Positions 41,568-50,217 of a stretch of 59,275 bases of DNA are shown piece by piece. The position numbers were made by a program, and so were the translations under genes. The DNA comes from JAWWPY01 sp964412845 (lineage in GTDB: Bacteria > Actinomycetota > Actinomycetes > Streptosporangiales > Streptosporangiaceae): assembly GCA_964412845.1 (NCBI GenBank), contig CAYPQM010000014.1, forward strand, positions 1 through 59,275, read 5' to 3'. A model generated the notes under the pieces. That model was not told the origin of the DNA and did no database searches. It worked only from the letters and a program-made list of their open reading frames with translations. Each line of letters begins with the position of its first letter. Position 1 is the first letter of the stretch.

Positions 41568-43016
41568 ATGGCTGAGCGGGGCGATCTGCCCGGGGGCTGG
41601 GCGTGGGATGAGCCCATGCTGCGAGCGGTCGCGCAGCGCGTCGCCGGGATGGCTGCCGACCATATCGTGCGGCTGCCCGATGGCCCGGTGTTCAGGCCCG
41701 TTCCCGGGGAGCTCGCCGGAAGGTGGCGCGCCGAGAGGTGGGCCGCCCGGGGTGTCGGGATTGAGGAGCTTCTCGCCGAACTCGAGCAGGACGTGCTGCG
41801 CTTCCCGTTCGGGAACGGGCACCCCCGGTTTCACGCGTGGGTGAACTCGCCCCCGGACCGGGCCGCACTGCTGATCGACCTGCTGGCGACCGCCATTGAC
41901 CCGAGCTGTGCGGGCGGCAACCACGCTGCGCTGCACATTGAGCGGCTGGTGATCCGCTGGCTCGCCGAGATGGTCGGCCTGCCGGCCAGCGCCGGTGGCC
42001 TGCTGCTGAGCGGCGGGTCGCTGGCGACGCTGACGGCTCTCGCCGCGGCACGGCAGACGCACGCGCCGTTCGATCCCCGCGTCGACGGTCTGGCGGGCGG
42101 CGTGCCGCTGACCGTGCACGCCAGCACCGAAGCGCACAGCGCCATCACCAAGGCGGTGGAGTTGCTCGGGATCGGGCGGCGCAACCTGCGGCTGCTCCCG
42201 GCAGCGGCCGGCCGGCGGCTCGACCCCGATCTGCTCGACCGCGAGCTCGCGGCGGCCGGCCAGCGGCGGGAGCACCCGATCGCGGTTGTCGCGAGCGCCG
42301 GAACGACGAGCACCGGCGCGATCGACCCGCTCGACGAGATAGCCGACGTGTGCGCGCGGCATCAGGTCTGGCTGCACGTGGACGGTGCCTATGGCGCGCC
42401 CGCGATCCTCAGCGACCGCTACCGCGCCGAACTGGCCGGCCTCGCGCGCGCCGACAGTATCGCCATCGACCCGCATAAGTGGCTCTATGTGCCAGTCGAC
42501 GCGGGCGTCCTGCTGGTGCGCGATCCCGGGCTGCTGCGCGATGCCTTCAGCCTCATTCCGCCCTACCTGCGGGTGGAGCACGACCCCGATGGCGTCAGCG
42601 ACGCGCCGTGGGTGAGCGAGTACGGGCCCGAGCAGACCCGCCCGTTCCGCGCGCTCCGCGTCTGGGCCGCGCTCAAGTCGACCGGCCGGGACGGGTACCG
42701 CCGGCTGATCGAGCATGATCTCGGCCTGGCCGACACGCTGGCCGCGCGGGTCCGCGCGCACCCGTCGCTCGAACTCGACGCGGTCGGCCTGAGCGTGGTC
42801 TGCTTCCATTACCGGGCCGCCGGGGAGTCCGACCGGGTCCAGGCGCAGATCGCCCGGCGCATCCAGCTCAGCGGCCAGAGCTTCCTGACCACGACCGAGC
42901 TTGACGGGCGTACCGTGCTGCGCACCTGCTTCATCAACCCGCTCACTACCGACGCGGACATCGACGCGCTTATCGACCTCGTCACGGCGGCGGGCGGGCT
43001 GAGCGGCGCAGCCTAG
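41568..43016 (+). CDS. PLP-dependent amino acid decarboxylase, group II
   Basis: 482 residues of the aromatic-L-amino-acid/glutamate decarboxylase group. Landmarks are HPRFHAWVNSPPDRAALL, GLLLSGGSLATLTALAAAR, HVDGAYGAPA with the PLP Asp, and IDPHK304WLYVP with the Schiff-base lysine. Such enzymes decarboxylate Trp, Tyr, Phe, Glu or Dap; the specificity cannot be read with confidence. It starts at ATG 41568, 44 nt before an esterase gene on the same strand, so the two may be co-expressed. Confidence 0.9.
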   Translation: MAERGDLPGGWAWDEPMLRAVAQRVAGMAADHIVRLPDGPVFRPVPGELAGRWRAERWAARGVGIEELLAELEQDVLRFPFGNGHPRFHAWVNSPPDRAALLIDLLATAIDPSCAGGNHAALHIERLVIRWLAEMVGLPASAGGLLLSGGSLATLTALAAARQTHAPFDPRVDGLAGGVPLTVHASTEAHSAITKAVELLGIGRRNLRLLPAAAGRRLDPDLLDRELAAAGQRREHPIAVVASAGTTSTGAIDPLDEIADVCARHQVWLHVDGAYGAPAILSDRYRAELAGLARADSIAIDPHKWLYVPVDAGVLLVRDPGLLRDAFSLIPPYLRVEHDPDGVSDAPWVSEYGPEQTRPFRALRVWAALKSTGRDGYRRLIEHDLGLADTLAARVRAHPSLELDAVGLSVVCFHYRAAGESDRVQAQIARRIQLSGQSFLTTTELDGRTVLRTCFINPLTTDADIDALIDLVTAAGGLSGAA

Positions 43017-43060
43017 GCCGTATCTAGCCTGGACCCCCAGGTCTGTGTCAGAGTGCCCGC

Positions 43061-44533
43061 ATGCCATTCGCGGTGAGCACTACCTACGGCAAGGTAGCTG
43101 GCCTGGAGCATGACGGGGTGACGAAGTTCCTCGGCATCCCGTACGCGGCGAGCCCGACCGGCCCGCTCCGCTTCCGCGCCCCGGCGCCCCCGCCGGCCTG
43201 GGACGGGATCCGGGAAGCTACCGCGTTCAGCGCGACGCCGCCCAAGCCCGACTACGCGGCCCCTTTTGACGTCCTGCTGCCTGAGCCGAACATCCCGGGC
43301 GACGACTGGCTCACCGTGAACGTGTGGACGCCCGGCGGCTCCGGCCTGCCGGTGATGGTCTGGATATACGGCGGGGGGTTCAGCAACGGCAACTCGGCGA
43401 TCCCGGAATACGACGGGCACACCTTCGCCCGCGATGGCGTGGTCCTGGTCAGTCTCAATTACCGGCTCGGCGTCGACGGCTTCGCGTTCCTGCCGGACGC
43501 GCCGCCGAACCGTGGCCTGCTCGATCAGATAGCGGCGCTGGAGTGGGTGCGGGACAACATCGCCGCCTTCGGCGGCGACCCGGGCAACGTGACGGTCTTC
43601 GGCGAGTCGGCCGGCGCGATGAGCATCACCACGCTGCTGGCGATGCCGCGGGCGCGCGGGCTGTTCGCCAAGGCGATCACCCAGAGCGGCTCCACCCAGG
43701 CGGCCGCCGACCCGGCGGATGCCGCCCTCGTCACCGGCGAGCTCGGCCTCGCCATCGGCCGGGAGGCGACGGCGGCCAGCCTGGCCGGCCTTCCCCGGCC
43801 GGCGCTCATCGCCGCGCAGGCCACCGTCCGGGACGCGCTGGGCGCGCAGCCTGACCCGGCACGCTTCGGCGCGAGCATCGTCGCGAGCTCGATGGCTTTC
43901 ATCCCGGTTATCGACGGCGACCTGCTCCCCACGCACCCGATGGCGTCGATCGCCGCGGGGGCCGCCGCTGATATCCCCCTGCTGACCGGAACCAACAGCG
44001 AGGAATACCGGCTCTTCCTGGTCCCGTCCGGGATGGCGGCCCATATCAGCGATGAGCTGCTGGCCAGCCTGCTGCCGATCCTGGGTATCAGCCCGTCAGT
44101 GGCGCAGCTCTACCGGTCCAACCGCCCCGGCGCGGCACCCAGCGACATCCTGGCGGCCCTGCTGACCGACATGTTCTTCCGGCTGCCTGCCCTCGCTATC
44201 GCCGAGGCCAGAATGGACGGCGCCGCCCCGACCTACGTCTACGAGTTCGCCTGGCAGAGCCCCGTCGGCGGCCTGGGCGCCTGTCATTCGCTGGAGATCC
44301 CGTTCGTGTTCGACAACCTCTCCGCCGCCGGGGCCGAGCTCGTCATCGGGTCTGACCGCCCCCAGCACCTGGCCGACCAGATGCACCAGGCATGGGTCAG
44401 CTTCGCCCGCGACGGCGACCCGGGCTGGCGCGAGTTCGACAAGGCCTATCCCGTCCAGGTTTTCCGCGACTCCGGCGGGTCGGTCGAGCTGGACCCGCAC
44501 GCGGATGAGCGGGCCATCTGGTCGAACGGCTAG
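43061..44533 (+). CDS. type B carboxylesterase
   Basis: 490-residue alpha/beta hydrolase. The oxyanion-hole loop is WIYGGGFSNGNS, the nucleophile S183 lies in FGESAGAMS, the acid is E314 or E315 in TGTNSEEYRLF and the histidine is H409 in GACHSLEIPFVF. No signal peptide is seen, so it is probably cytosolic. It belongs with para-nitrobenzyl esterase/cholinesterase-like enzymes that hydrolyse carboxylic esters; the physiological ester is unknown. It lies 44 nt downstream of the decarboxylase gene. Confidence 0.93.
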   Translation: MPFAVSTTYGKVAGLEHDGVTKFLGIPYAASPTGPLRFRAPAPPPAWDGIREATAFSATPPKPDYAAPFDVLLPEPNIPGDDWLTVNVWTPGGSGLPVMVWIYGGGFSNGNSAIPEYDGHTFARDGVVLVSLNYRLGVDGFAFLPDAPPNRGLLDQIAALEWVRDNIAAFGGDPGNVTVFGESAGAMSITTLLAMPRARGLFAKAITQSGSTQAAADPADAALVTGELGLAIGREATAASLAGLPRPALIAAQATVRDALGAQPDPARFGASIVASSMAFIPVIDGDLLPTHPMASIAAGAAADIPLLTGTNSEEYRLFLVPSGMAAHISDELLASLLPILGISPSVAQLYRSNRPGAAPSDILAALLTDMFFRLPALAIAEARMDGAAPTYVYEFAWQSPVGGLGACHSLEIPFVFDNLSAAGAELVIGSDRPQHLADQMHQAWVSFARDGDPGWREFDKAYPVQVFRDSGGSVELDPHADERAIWSNG

Positions 44534-44655
44534 GGACTGACCCTGGGCGGCTGCCCGCCGGTTGCCCGGCTAAGACACCAGCGCCGGCCCCCTCCCCAGT
44601 CCGCCAGCCGGCATCGCGGCACCCTGGCGACTTCCGGCGTGTTGTGGCAGCGTGA

Positions 44656-47097
44656 ATGGGTGACGATGTGCTCGCGGGGGGTCAAGCGGCCGGGCCGGTG
44701 GGCGGAAAGTCCGGATCTGCCGGTAACCGGCCTGGGGACTGCGCGGCGATGCCCTGGCGTGTAGCACTGCTCGATCGAAGCCGCCGGGCCGCGTGGGCCG
44801 TGCCAGCGGCCCTCGCCGCGGTGCTGACCGGGTACCTGGCCTGGGGAGCCTGGGAGTCCGCGCATCACCCCTGGGCCTGGTTTTACCTGCATCACGCGTG
44901 GTGGCGGACATTGCTCAGGCCGACGCACGATGATGTGCTGCTGGTCGTCACGGCTTTGTGGCTGGTGTCGGCGCTCTCCTATTGGTGGCCCAGGCGGAAG
45001 CAGTCCCAGGACGTCGGGCTGATCAGCGTCGTGGCGATGGTCGCCATCGGGGCCGTTCTCGGCACCGCCTCGCTGGCTCCGTGCCGGCAGGCGCAGACCC
45101 CCTCAGCGGTGGCCGCCTGGGTTCTCAGCCTGTATGTGGGCGCACTGGAGCCGCGATACGGGATGTTCGGCGCGGGGGCCAGCCAGACAGGATGTCCCGG
45201 TCAGCTTCCGCTCGCCCTGCAACTCGGCCGGACCATCTGCCTGGCCGCGACGCTGGTCGGTGCCCTGGCGGCCGCGGCCGTCCTCTGGCGGCAGCCGATC
45301 GGCCGCCTTCGCGCGCGGCTGGTGAAAGACGCCACGATTCTCACCGGCCTGGACGCGATGACCATCCCGCTGCTGCGCCAGCTGACCTCCGCCGGAGCCG
45401 GGAACCACATCGTGGTGATCGAGCCGGATGGGCGCCATCCGCTACTGGATGAGGCGCGCGGCACCGGGGCGCAAGTTGTGGTGGCCGACCCCACGTCGGA
45501 GCGCGTGCTGATGCCGATGCTCAGAGGACTGCGCGGTCCGCAACTGCGCTACCTGTTCGCGCTGCGCCCGCTGGCGGCGGAGAACCAGGACGTGCTGAGT
45601 GCCGCCAAGTTCGTTCTTGCCCGCAGCCGGGCGGATTCCGACCGGCCGCCCCATCTGATCGCGCGCATCGACGATCCGCGGCATGCCGATATGTGGCGGG
45701 GGCAGCGCATCGGCCAGTCGTCCCTCTGGTTCGAGGACGCCTTAAGCCCGCCGGAGTCGACCGCGTGCGCGGCGCTGAACCTCATCCTGCGCACCGAGCC
45801 GCGCCGGGTCCTGCTCTGCGGCGACAGCACGCTGGCTCTGGCCATCCTGCTGGAACTCGCCCATCGCGCCTGGGAACGCCAGGGCCTCGTCGAGGCGGCC
45901 GCCAGCGGCCAGGCCGCTGACCCGGCCGCATTCGCGGTGAACGCAGCTTCCCGGCACGCCCTGCCGCCTCGCCTGCCCGCGCGTGTCGTTCTCCTGGACG
46001 GGCGGGCGGCAGACCTGCGGCGTGAGTTTCGCGCTACGTCGCCGCAGTCCATTGTCGAGGTCCTGCCCGAAGTGGACATCCACACCGGGGCGTGGCGCGA
46101 TCAGCTGCTGGCCTATCTGGACGCCATGAGCCCGGCGGACGCTGCCGAGACCACGGTCATCATCGCTGATTCCCCGACCGAGGCTGGCATGCATGAGGCT
46201 GGACGAGTGGCCCGGCTGCACGCGGGCACCCAGGTGTTCGTGCTGTCGTCCGACGGTGCTGGCGTCACCGGCGTTCCCGCCTTCGACAGGCTGCAGCCAT
46301 TCCAGCGGGCGCTCCTGGTCGACGGCGAGGCACCAGAAGACACCTGGACCAGGATCGCCCGGCACTGGCACGAGTGCTACCGGCTGGCGCATCCGGCCGT
46401 GCCGGGTGGCCCGAAGGAACGCACCCGCAAGCCATGGGCCGATCTTGATGAGTTCATCCGGGAGGACAACATCCTGCAGCTTCGCTCCATCATGGCGGCG
46501 GTCGCGGCGCTGGGCCGCAGCTGGGTCCCGGTCCGCGCGGTGCGGCCAGGCAGCTTCGTGGAACTCAGCGACAGCGATCTCCTCCGGGTGGCCAGTGCCG
46601 AGCATTCCCGCTGGTACACGCGGCGCCGGGCGGGCGGCTGGCGGCCTGCCTCGGACGGTGGGATAGACGACGACAATGCCCTTTTCAACCGGCATGTGCA
46701 TCCCTGGGCGGCCCTTCCCGCTGCGGCGCGGGCCGGCAAGTCCGAAGATGTCCGGTCCCAGATAGCGCAACTGGAGGCGGGCGGCTTCATGCCTGTCCTG
46801 CCGGATGAGGGGCCGGTCGGCGCGGCTGCCTTCCAGCGCAGCGGCGGGGCTGCACCATGCTGTGCTGCCCGCCAGCCCGGGACGGGCACCCCGGGGGGCC
46901 TCACGTCAGCCCGCGTTGATGACGGGGATGTTCGCGCCTGGCGGGTCGATGCGCGCACCGCGCTGCGAACGATGCACGGACGAGCGGTGGCGCAGCCCGG
47001 CGATTGGATCGTCCAGGGACTCCGCCGTGAACGATGGCCGGTCGCAGCTGAGGACTTCAGCCGCGATTACCGCGCCGCCGGGCCGGCCAGCCCGTGA
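44656..47097 (+). CDS. membrane protein with TrkA-N-like nucleotide-binding regions and RyR-type domain
   Basis: 813 residues. Residues ~40-215 have four or five transmembrane helices. Then two Rossmann-like TrkA-N segments follow, around NHIVVIEPDGRHPLLDEA (~255) and RRVLLCGDSTLALAIL (~390). Near 640-715 a ryanodine-receptor-type repeat begins with LRVASAEHSRWYTRRRAGGW and continues through VHPWAALPA. The C-terminus has PGDWIVQGLRRERWPVAAEDF. TrkA-N plus RyR proteins have been described in bacterial conflict and ligand-sensing settings; that is family knowledge from memory, not a search. The start may instead be ATG 44749 (MPWRVALLDRSRRAAW), which begins just before the first helix. It may be a ligand-gated channel or sensor. 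Confidence 0.72.
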   Translation: MGDDVLAGGQAAGPVGGKSGSAGNRPGDCAAMPWRVALLDRSRRAAWAVPAALAAVLTGYLAWGAWESAHHPWAWFYLHHAWWRTLLRPTHDDVLLVVTALWLVSALSYWWPRRKQSQDVGLISVVAMVAIGAVLGTASLAPCRQAQTPSAVAAWVLSLYVGALEPRYGMFGAGASQTGCPGQLPLALQLGRTICLAATLVGALAAAAVLWRQPIGRLRARLVKDATILTGLDAMTIPLLRQLTSAGAGNHIVVIEPDGRHPLLDEARGTGAQVVVADPTSERVLMPMLRGLRGPQLRYLFALRPLAAENQDVLSAAKFVLARSRADSDRPPHLIARIDDPRHADMWRGQRIGQSSLWFEDALSPPESTACAALNLILRTEPRRVLLCGDSTLALAILLELAHRAWERQGLVEAAASGQAADPAAFAVNAASRHALPPRLPARVVLLDGRAADLRREFRATSPQSIVEVLPEVDIHTGAWRDQLLAYLDAMSPADAAETTVIIADSPTEAGMHEAGRVARLHAGTQVFVLSSDGAGVTGVPAFDRLQPFQRALLVDGEAPEDTWTRIARHWHECYRLAHPAVPGGPKERTRKPWADLDEFIREDNILQLRSIMAAVAALGRSWVPVRAVRPGSFVELSDSDLLRVASAEHSRWYTRRRAGGWRPASDGGIDDDNALFNRHVHPWAALPAAARAGKSEDVRSQIAQLEAGGFMPVLPDEGPVGAAAFQRSGGAAPCCAARQPGTGTPGGLTSARVDDGDVRAWRVDARTALRTMHGRAVAQPGDWIVQGLRRERWPVAAEDFSRDYRAAGPASP

Positions 47098-47161
47098 CGG
47101 TCACCAGGCGGCCTGGCCGCCAGCCCGCGAACCAGGCGGCTGGTCGCCCTAAAATGCGGCG

Positions 47162-47650
47162 CTAGCCATAGTAGTGGCCCCGCACTTCTGCCTGCCACTG
47201 GAGGAAGACCTCGTTCAATCCACTCGAGTCTTTGGTCGGCATCGTGTGCGTGAACACATCGGTGACGCCGTCATCGAAGATGCCTCCGGCAAGTTTCTCT
47301 TCCCGGAAGATCAAGAGTGGCAGCCCGAGGCCAAATAGTATCCCGGCCTCCAGGTGGTTCCACGGAGTGGGGAATGGCCGTGGCTCAGCCGATGGCAGCT
47401 CTGCCCCCGTGCCGGGCTTAAGTATACCATTGAGGCTTCGGAACTGTTCAAATCCAAGAATAAGGCCGCCGGAGCAATGCCGGGCCAGTACGAGAACCTC
47501 ACGGAGCGGCAATTGCGTGGGGTAGTCGGAGCGTCCGAGGGCGCGATCCTCAAGATTATAGAGTTCAAGATATCGCCGGATTATTAGGTTGGATTTGCCT
47601 TGGCTGGGACTTAGGTCAGTCGGGCAGGAAACGAATACAGGGATATCCAT
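47162..47650 (-). CDS. TIR-like predicted nucleotide-binding protein
   Basis: 162 residues. It opens IPVFVSCPTDLSPSQGKSN, followed by YPTQLPLREVLVLARHCSGG, LILGFEQF and PTPWNHLEAGILFGLGLPLLIFREEKLAGG. The late W-N-x-x-E-A-G-x-x-F-x-L-G-L-P-L-L pattern is typical of TIR-like/nucleoside-deoxyribosyltransferase-like proteins, in which the Glu contacts a nucleotide. Whether it degrades NAD or senses a nucleotide cannot be told. Its GC content is visibly lower than all neighbours, with more A/T-ending codons, suggesting transfer. It is convergent with the RyR-type gene. The ribosome site at 47650 is weak. Confidence 0.68.
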   Translation of the reverse strand: MDIPVFVSCPTDLSPSQGKSNLIIRRYLELYNLEDRALGRSDYPTQLPLREVLVLARHCSGGLILGFEQFRSLNGILKPGTGAELPSAEPRPFPTPWNHLEAGILFGLGLPLLIFREEKLAGGIFDDGVTDVFTHTMPTKDSSGLNEVFLQWQAEVRGHYYG

Positions 47651-48082
47651 CGCTTAATCCTGAAAGTAACTTTGGCTTATGGTCGAGGCGGTCAAAAGTC
47701 TATCTGGTGGGAAGGCCCATGATCTACCGGCGGCCAGGCCGGTGCCAGGCCGGTGCCAGGGCGCAGCGCCTGGCGAGCTGGCCGTCCGGGGATCATGTGC
47801 GGCGGCGGTCGGGCCGGTGACCAAGTGCGGCGCAGCCGTGCCGCTGGAGATTCGATGGGTGTCGCGGCGGTGCCGGGCCGCCGGGGTCGGTTCGGCGGGC
47901 CGGGCTCGGCGGCCCGGCTCGGCGGGTCCGGGTTGGCGGATCGGCTCGGCGGGGAAGCGATAGGTTCCTGTCACGAACGGGCGAAACCTCGATGACTGCG
48001 AAGCAGGCTAGACTTCGCCGCAGTGTTGAGACGTCGGCAGCGGCATGAGAATCATAGGCTGGACTTGGGACGGGATTGAGAA
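47651..48082. other. 432-bp region between the TIR-like and RipA-like genes
   Basis: No gene supported. The left half holds low-complexity G+C-rich repeats (ggccggtgccag copies near 47735-47760, cggctcggcgg-type copies near 47880-47955). The right half (47985-48080) is lower in GC and probably carries the promoter of the RipA-like gene. An open frame at 47654-47974 on the minus strand encodes only Pro/Ala/Arg-rich sequence and is rejected. Confidence 0.5.
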
Positions 48083-48601
48083 TTGGATCAACCGGCTGTA
48101 GGGGAACGGCGCGACAAGCCGAGTGCTGAAGCTAAGGTCGCTGTTGCCGCCGCTGAATTGCCTGGTAATTTCTTCGAGTTGTACAAGCTTGCGGTTGAGA
48201 TGGCAGATCGCATCTCAGCCCGGCGTGGCCTCGCAAACAGCTTCTTTCTCAGCATCAATACAGGCGTCATGGCTCTGCTGGGAACTCAGGATGTTCGCTG
48301 GTACCTGGCCGCAGCTGGGATAGTGACGTGCGTCACCTGGTGGGCCCTGCTCAAGAGTTACCGCGATCTCAATCGTGCCAAGTTTGCGATTATCCTGGCC
48401 ATGGAGGAGCAGTTGCCGGTCCGGATCTACGCCGACGAGTGGACTAGGCTCCGCGCGGTGGCAGTACCTTTCACGGTGCGTCCGGCCGCATTGCGTCCAT
48501 GGCTGGCACAGTACCGGGAGCTTGGCTACATTGAGCGGATCGTGCCCTGGGTCTTTGCCCTCATCTACATCGCGGAGATCCTCCACCAGGAGATCCCATG
48601 A
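48083..48601 (+). CDS. RipA-family (SLATT-like) two-helix membrane protein
   Basis: 172 residues. FELYKLAVEMADRISARRGL and ANSFFLSINTGVMALLGTQD give the first helix region, and WYLAAAGIVTCVTWWALLKS the second. SYRDLNRAKFAIILAMEEQL and YADEWTRL follow, with a third hydrophobic stretch IVPWVFALIYIAEILHQ at the end. This is the pattern of RipA-family octameric membrane proteins, which look related to the SLATT effectors of bacterial conflict systems; the link is from memory. The TTG start at 48083 follows an in-frame stop and is not certain. It overlaps the next gene by ATGA, so the pair is co-translated. Confidence 0.78.
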   Translation: MDQPAVGERRDKPSAEAKVAVAAAELPGNFFELYKLAVEMADRISARRGLANSFFLSINTGVMALLGTQDVRWYLAAAGIVTCVTWWALLKSYRDLNRAKFAIILAMEEQLPVRIYADEWTRLRAVAVPFTVRPAALRPWLAQYRELGYIERIVPWVFALIYIAEILHQEIP

Positions 48602-48897
48602 CATACCTGGACCTGCTAGCGGCCCAGATTGAGCAGAATATCCCGGCAGATCTGCTCCCTGATGATGACATCCGGCCGCTTTTCCGCCTCTATGCCTTGC
48701 TTGCCCTGGTTAAAGGAACGGCGGTAAAGGCCGCGGACGTCCACAATGCCTGGGCGGCGTGGATGCAGGAACGAGACCCGTGCCATCGCTCGATCAGGCC
48801 TTTCGAAGAGCTTGACGCCGAGACGCAGGCATTCGACGAGCCCTTTGCGCGGGCCATCAGGGCTGTTGCGGAGAAACTCAGGCAAGATCCGGCCTGA
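48598..48897 (+). CDS. small helical protein, DUF7701-like, partner of the RipA-like protein
   Basis: 99 residues, all-helical and acidic: YLDLLAAQIEQNIPADLLPD, FRLYALLALVKGTAVKAADV, HNAWAAWMQERDPCHRSIRP and FDEPFARAIRAVAEKLRQ. I recall this pattern (DIRPLFRLYALLALVKG, then VHDAWAAWM) as a small family seen in actinomycete conflict islands and label it DUF7701-like with caution. The start codon overlaps the RipA-like stop (ATGA, 48598-48601). It may act as an immunity or adaptor protein to the membrane protein; this is inference. Confidence 0.68.
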   Translation: MTYLDLLAAQIEQNIPADLLPDDDIRPLFRLYALLALVKGTAVKAADVHNAWAAWMQERDPCHRSIRPFEELDAETQAFDEPFARAIRAVAEKLRQDPA

Positions 48898-48984
48898 CCG
48901 GCCAGTCGCGCGCACGCCGTGGCATGCCCGGGCCGGCCCGGGCGGACGCATGTGCCCCGCTCTATGCCCTCCGGCGACCTGCTG

Positions 48985-49626
48985 TTAGTCGATGGTGATC
49001 CACGCCGTGGTCGCTGCTCGCTGGGCGGGGCGCACGCAGGTCAGGCTCAGCGGACCGGCGGCCAGGTCGTCCACCGCGAAGCGGCCCCGTTCGTCAGCGT
49101 CGGCCCACCCGGGCTCACTCCCGGCAGCCCGGCGCACTTCGATCCGCGCCGGACCGGCCGGGATCAGTTGCCCGATCAGTTGCCACCATCCGGCGCGATT
49201 GCCCGGCCTGATCTCGATCTCCACGGTGAGATCCCCGGTCTCGAAGACGACCAGCCGCGGCGCTCCACCGGCGCGCAGCCGGGACACCGTCGTGTCGAGC
49301 TCGGAGTCGGAGGTCAGCGTGGCCAGTTCCGCATCTATCGCCCGCAACGCGTAACTGCCTTTGGCCAGGTCCACCAGCCAGCCTGGTGGCGTCCCCCGCG
49401 GGCTGAGCATCTCGCCCAGCGCAGCGAGCAATCCTTCGTCGTCGAGGCCAGGCAAGGGGCTGGCCGCCGCGGGGACCTCGCGGTCCGGCGGGCCGTCAGG
49501 GCTCACTGCCCCATCCATGGTCCACGCGCGTTCCTCCGCCCGGTTGGCCGGCTCCGCCAGAGTCGGCTCTGCGTCTCGTTCTCCATCATGAGGTGCCGCA
49601 GTCTCCCTAGATACCACCGTTGTCAA
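48985..49626 (-). CDS. unknown protein co-transcribed with the sigma factor and CHAT genes
   Basis: 213 residues. The N-terminal ~55 are Glu/Ala/Pro-rich and probably disordered. Residues ~60-115 are helical (GLLAALGEMLSPRGTPPGWL, DLAKGSYALRAIDAELATL). The C-terminus is beta-rich (RLVVFETGDLTVEIEIRPGN, WWQLIGQLIPAGPARIEVRR), resembling a carboxypeptidase-regulatory or immunoglobulin-like fold. It overlaps the sigma-factor stop by 20 nt. The start is TTG 49626 or GTG 49617. Its place after a sigma factor suggests an anti-sigma or effector-associated role, unproven. Confidence 0.72.
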   Translation of the reverse strand: MTTVVSRETAAPHDGERDAEPTLAEPANRAEERAWTMDGAVSPDGPPDREVPAAASPLPGLDDEGLLAALGEMLSPRGTPPGWLVDLAKGSYALRAIDAELATLTSDSELDTTVSRLRAGGAPRLVVFETGDLTVEIEIRPGNRAGWWQLIGQLIPAGPARIEVRRAAGSEPGWADADERGRFAVDDLAAGPLSLTCVRPAQRAATTAWITID

Positions 49627-50179
49627 GTAGTTTTCTCAGCTGGTCCAGGCAGCGCGCGCGGGTCGGGCCGAGACTGCCCACGGGCATCTGAAGTTCCGTC
49701 GCGACCGCCTGGTAAGACGGCGGCCCGTCTTCAGCGTTGATGACCAGTGCTCGCAGCACTCGCTGGCATCGCTCGCTGAGCCGCAGGAACGCCAGCCACA
49801 GGGTGGCATGGTGGTCGGCCACCAGCGCGGGCTGATCAGCCGCCGCAGCTCCACCGAGCAGCCGGTCCAGGTAGTCGTCGCCCACTGGCGTGGAGGACCG
49901 CGAGCGCCGCAGGAAGGCCAGGCACTCACGCCGGCATGTGGTAGCCAGCCAGGCGGCCAGCCGCTGCGGATCACGGATCCGGTCCAGGTTCTCCAGCAGG
50001 CGCAGCCAGGTCAGCTGCGAAACATCGGCGGCATCGTCGGTGCTCAGCCGGTGCGCCCGGCAGATGGACCAGACCAGCCCGGCATGCCGCTCCACCAGCC
50101 GGCTCCAGGCCTCCGCGTCACCGGCGGCCGCCGCCCGCAGCCAGCCAGGAACGGGGTCATTCGTGCCTTCGCCAGTCAT
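49607..50179 (-). CDS. sigma-70-family RNA polymerase sigma factor (ECF-like)
   Basis: 190 residues. Region 2 is in WSRLVERHAGLVWSICRAHR, STDDAADVSQLTWLRLLENL and RLAAWLATTCRRECLAFLRR. Region 4 is in RLSERCQRVLRALVINAEDG, SYQAVATELQMPVGSLGPTR and ARCLDQLRKLL. The class is widespread in actinomycetes beside CHAT and caspase-like genes. I chose ATG 50179 (GAGG 8 nt upstream); an in-frame GTG at 50221 overlaps the CHAT stop (GTGA) and could allow coupled translation. It probably directs expression of this cluster, but no promoter motif could be defined. Confidence 0.88.
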   Translation of the reverse strand: MTGEGTNDPVPGWLRAAAAGDAEAWSRLVERHAGLVWSICRAHRLSTDDAADVSQLTWLRLLENLDRIRDPQRLAAWLATTCRRECLAFLRRSRSSTPVGDDYLDRLLGGAAAADQPALVADHHATLWLAFLRLSERCQRVLRALVINAEDGPPSYQAVATELQMPVGSLGPTRARCLDQLRKLLDNGGI

Positions 50180-50217
50180 GGTCCCGGCCTCTGGGGGCCT
50201 TGCTTCGGCACGGCGGC

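Noticed and set aside
41384..41575. Small plus-strand frame upstream of the decarboxylase
   Set aside because: It lies in an A+T-rich promoter region, overlaps the decarboxylase start and has no ribosome site.
47654..47974. Minus-strand frame in the 47.7-48.0 kb gap
   Set aside because: Encodes Pro/Ala/Arg low-complexity sequence from G+C repeats; no start site evidence.
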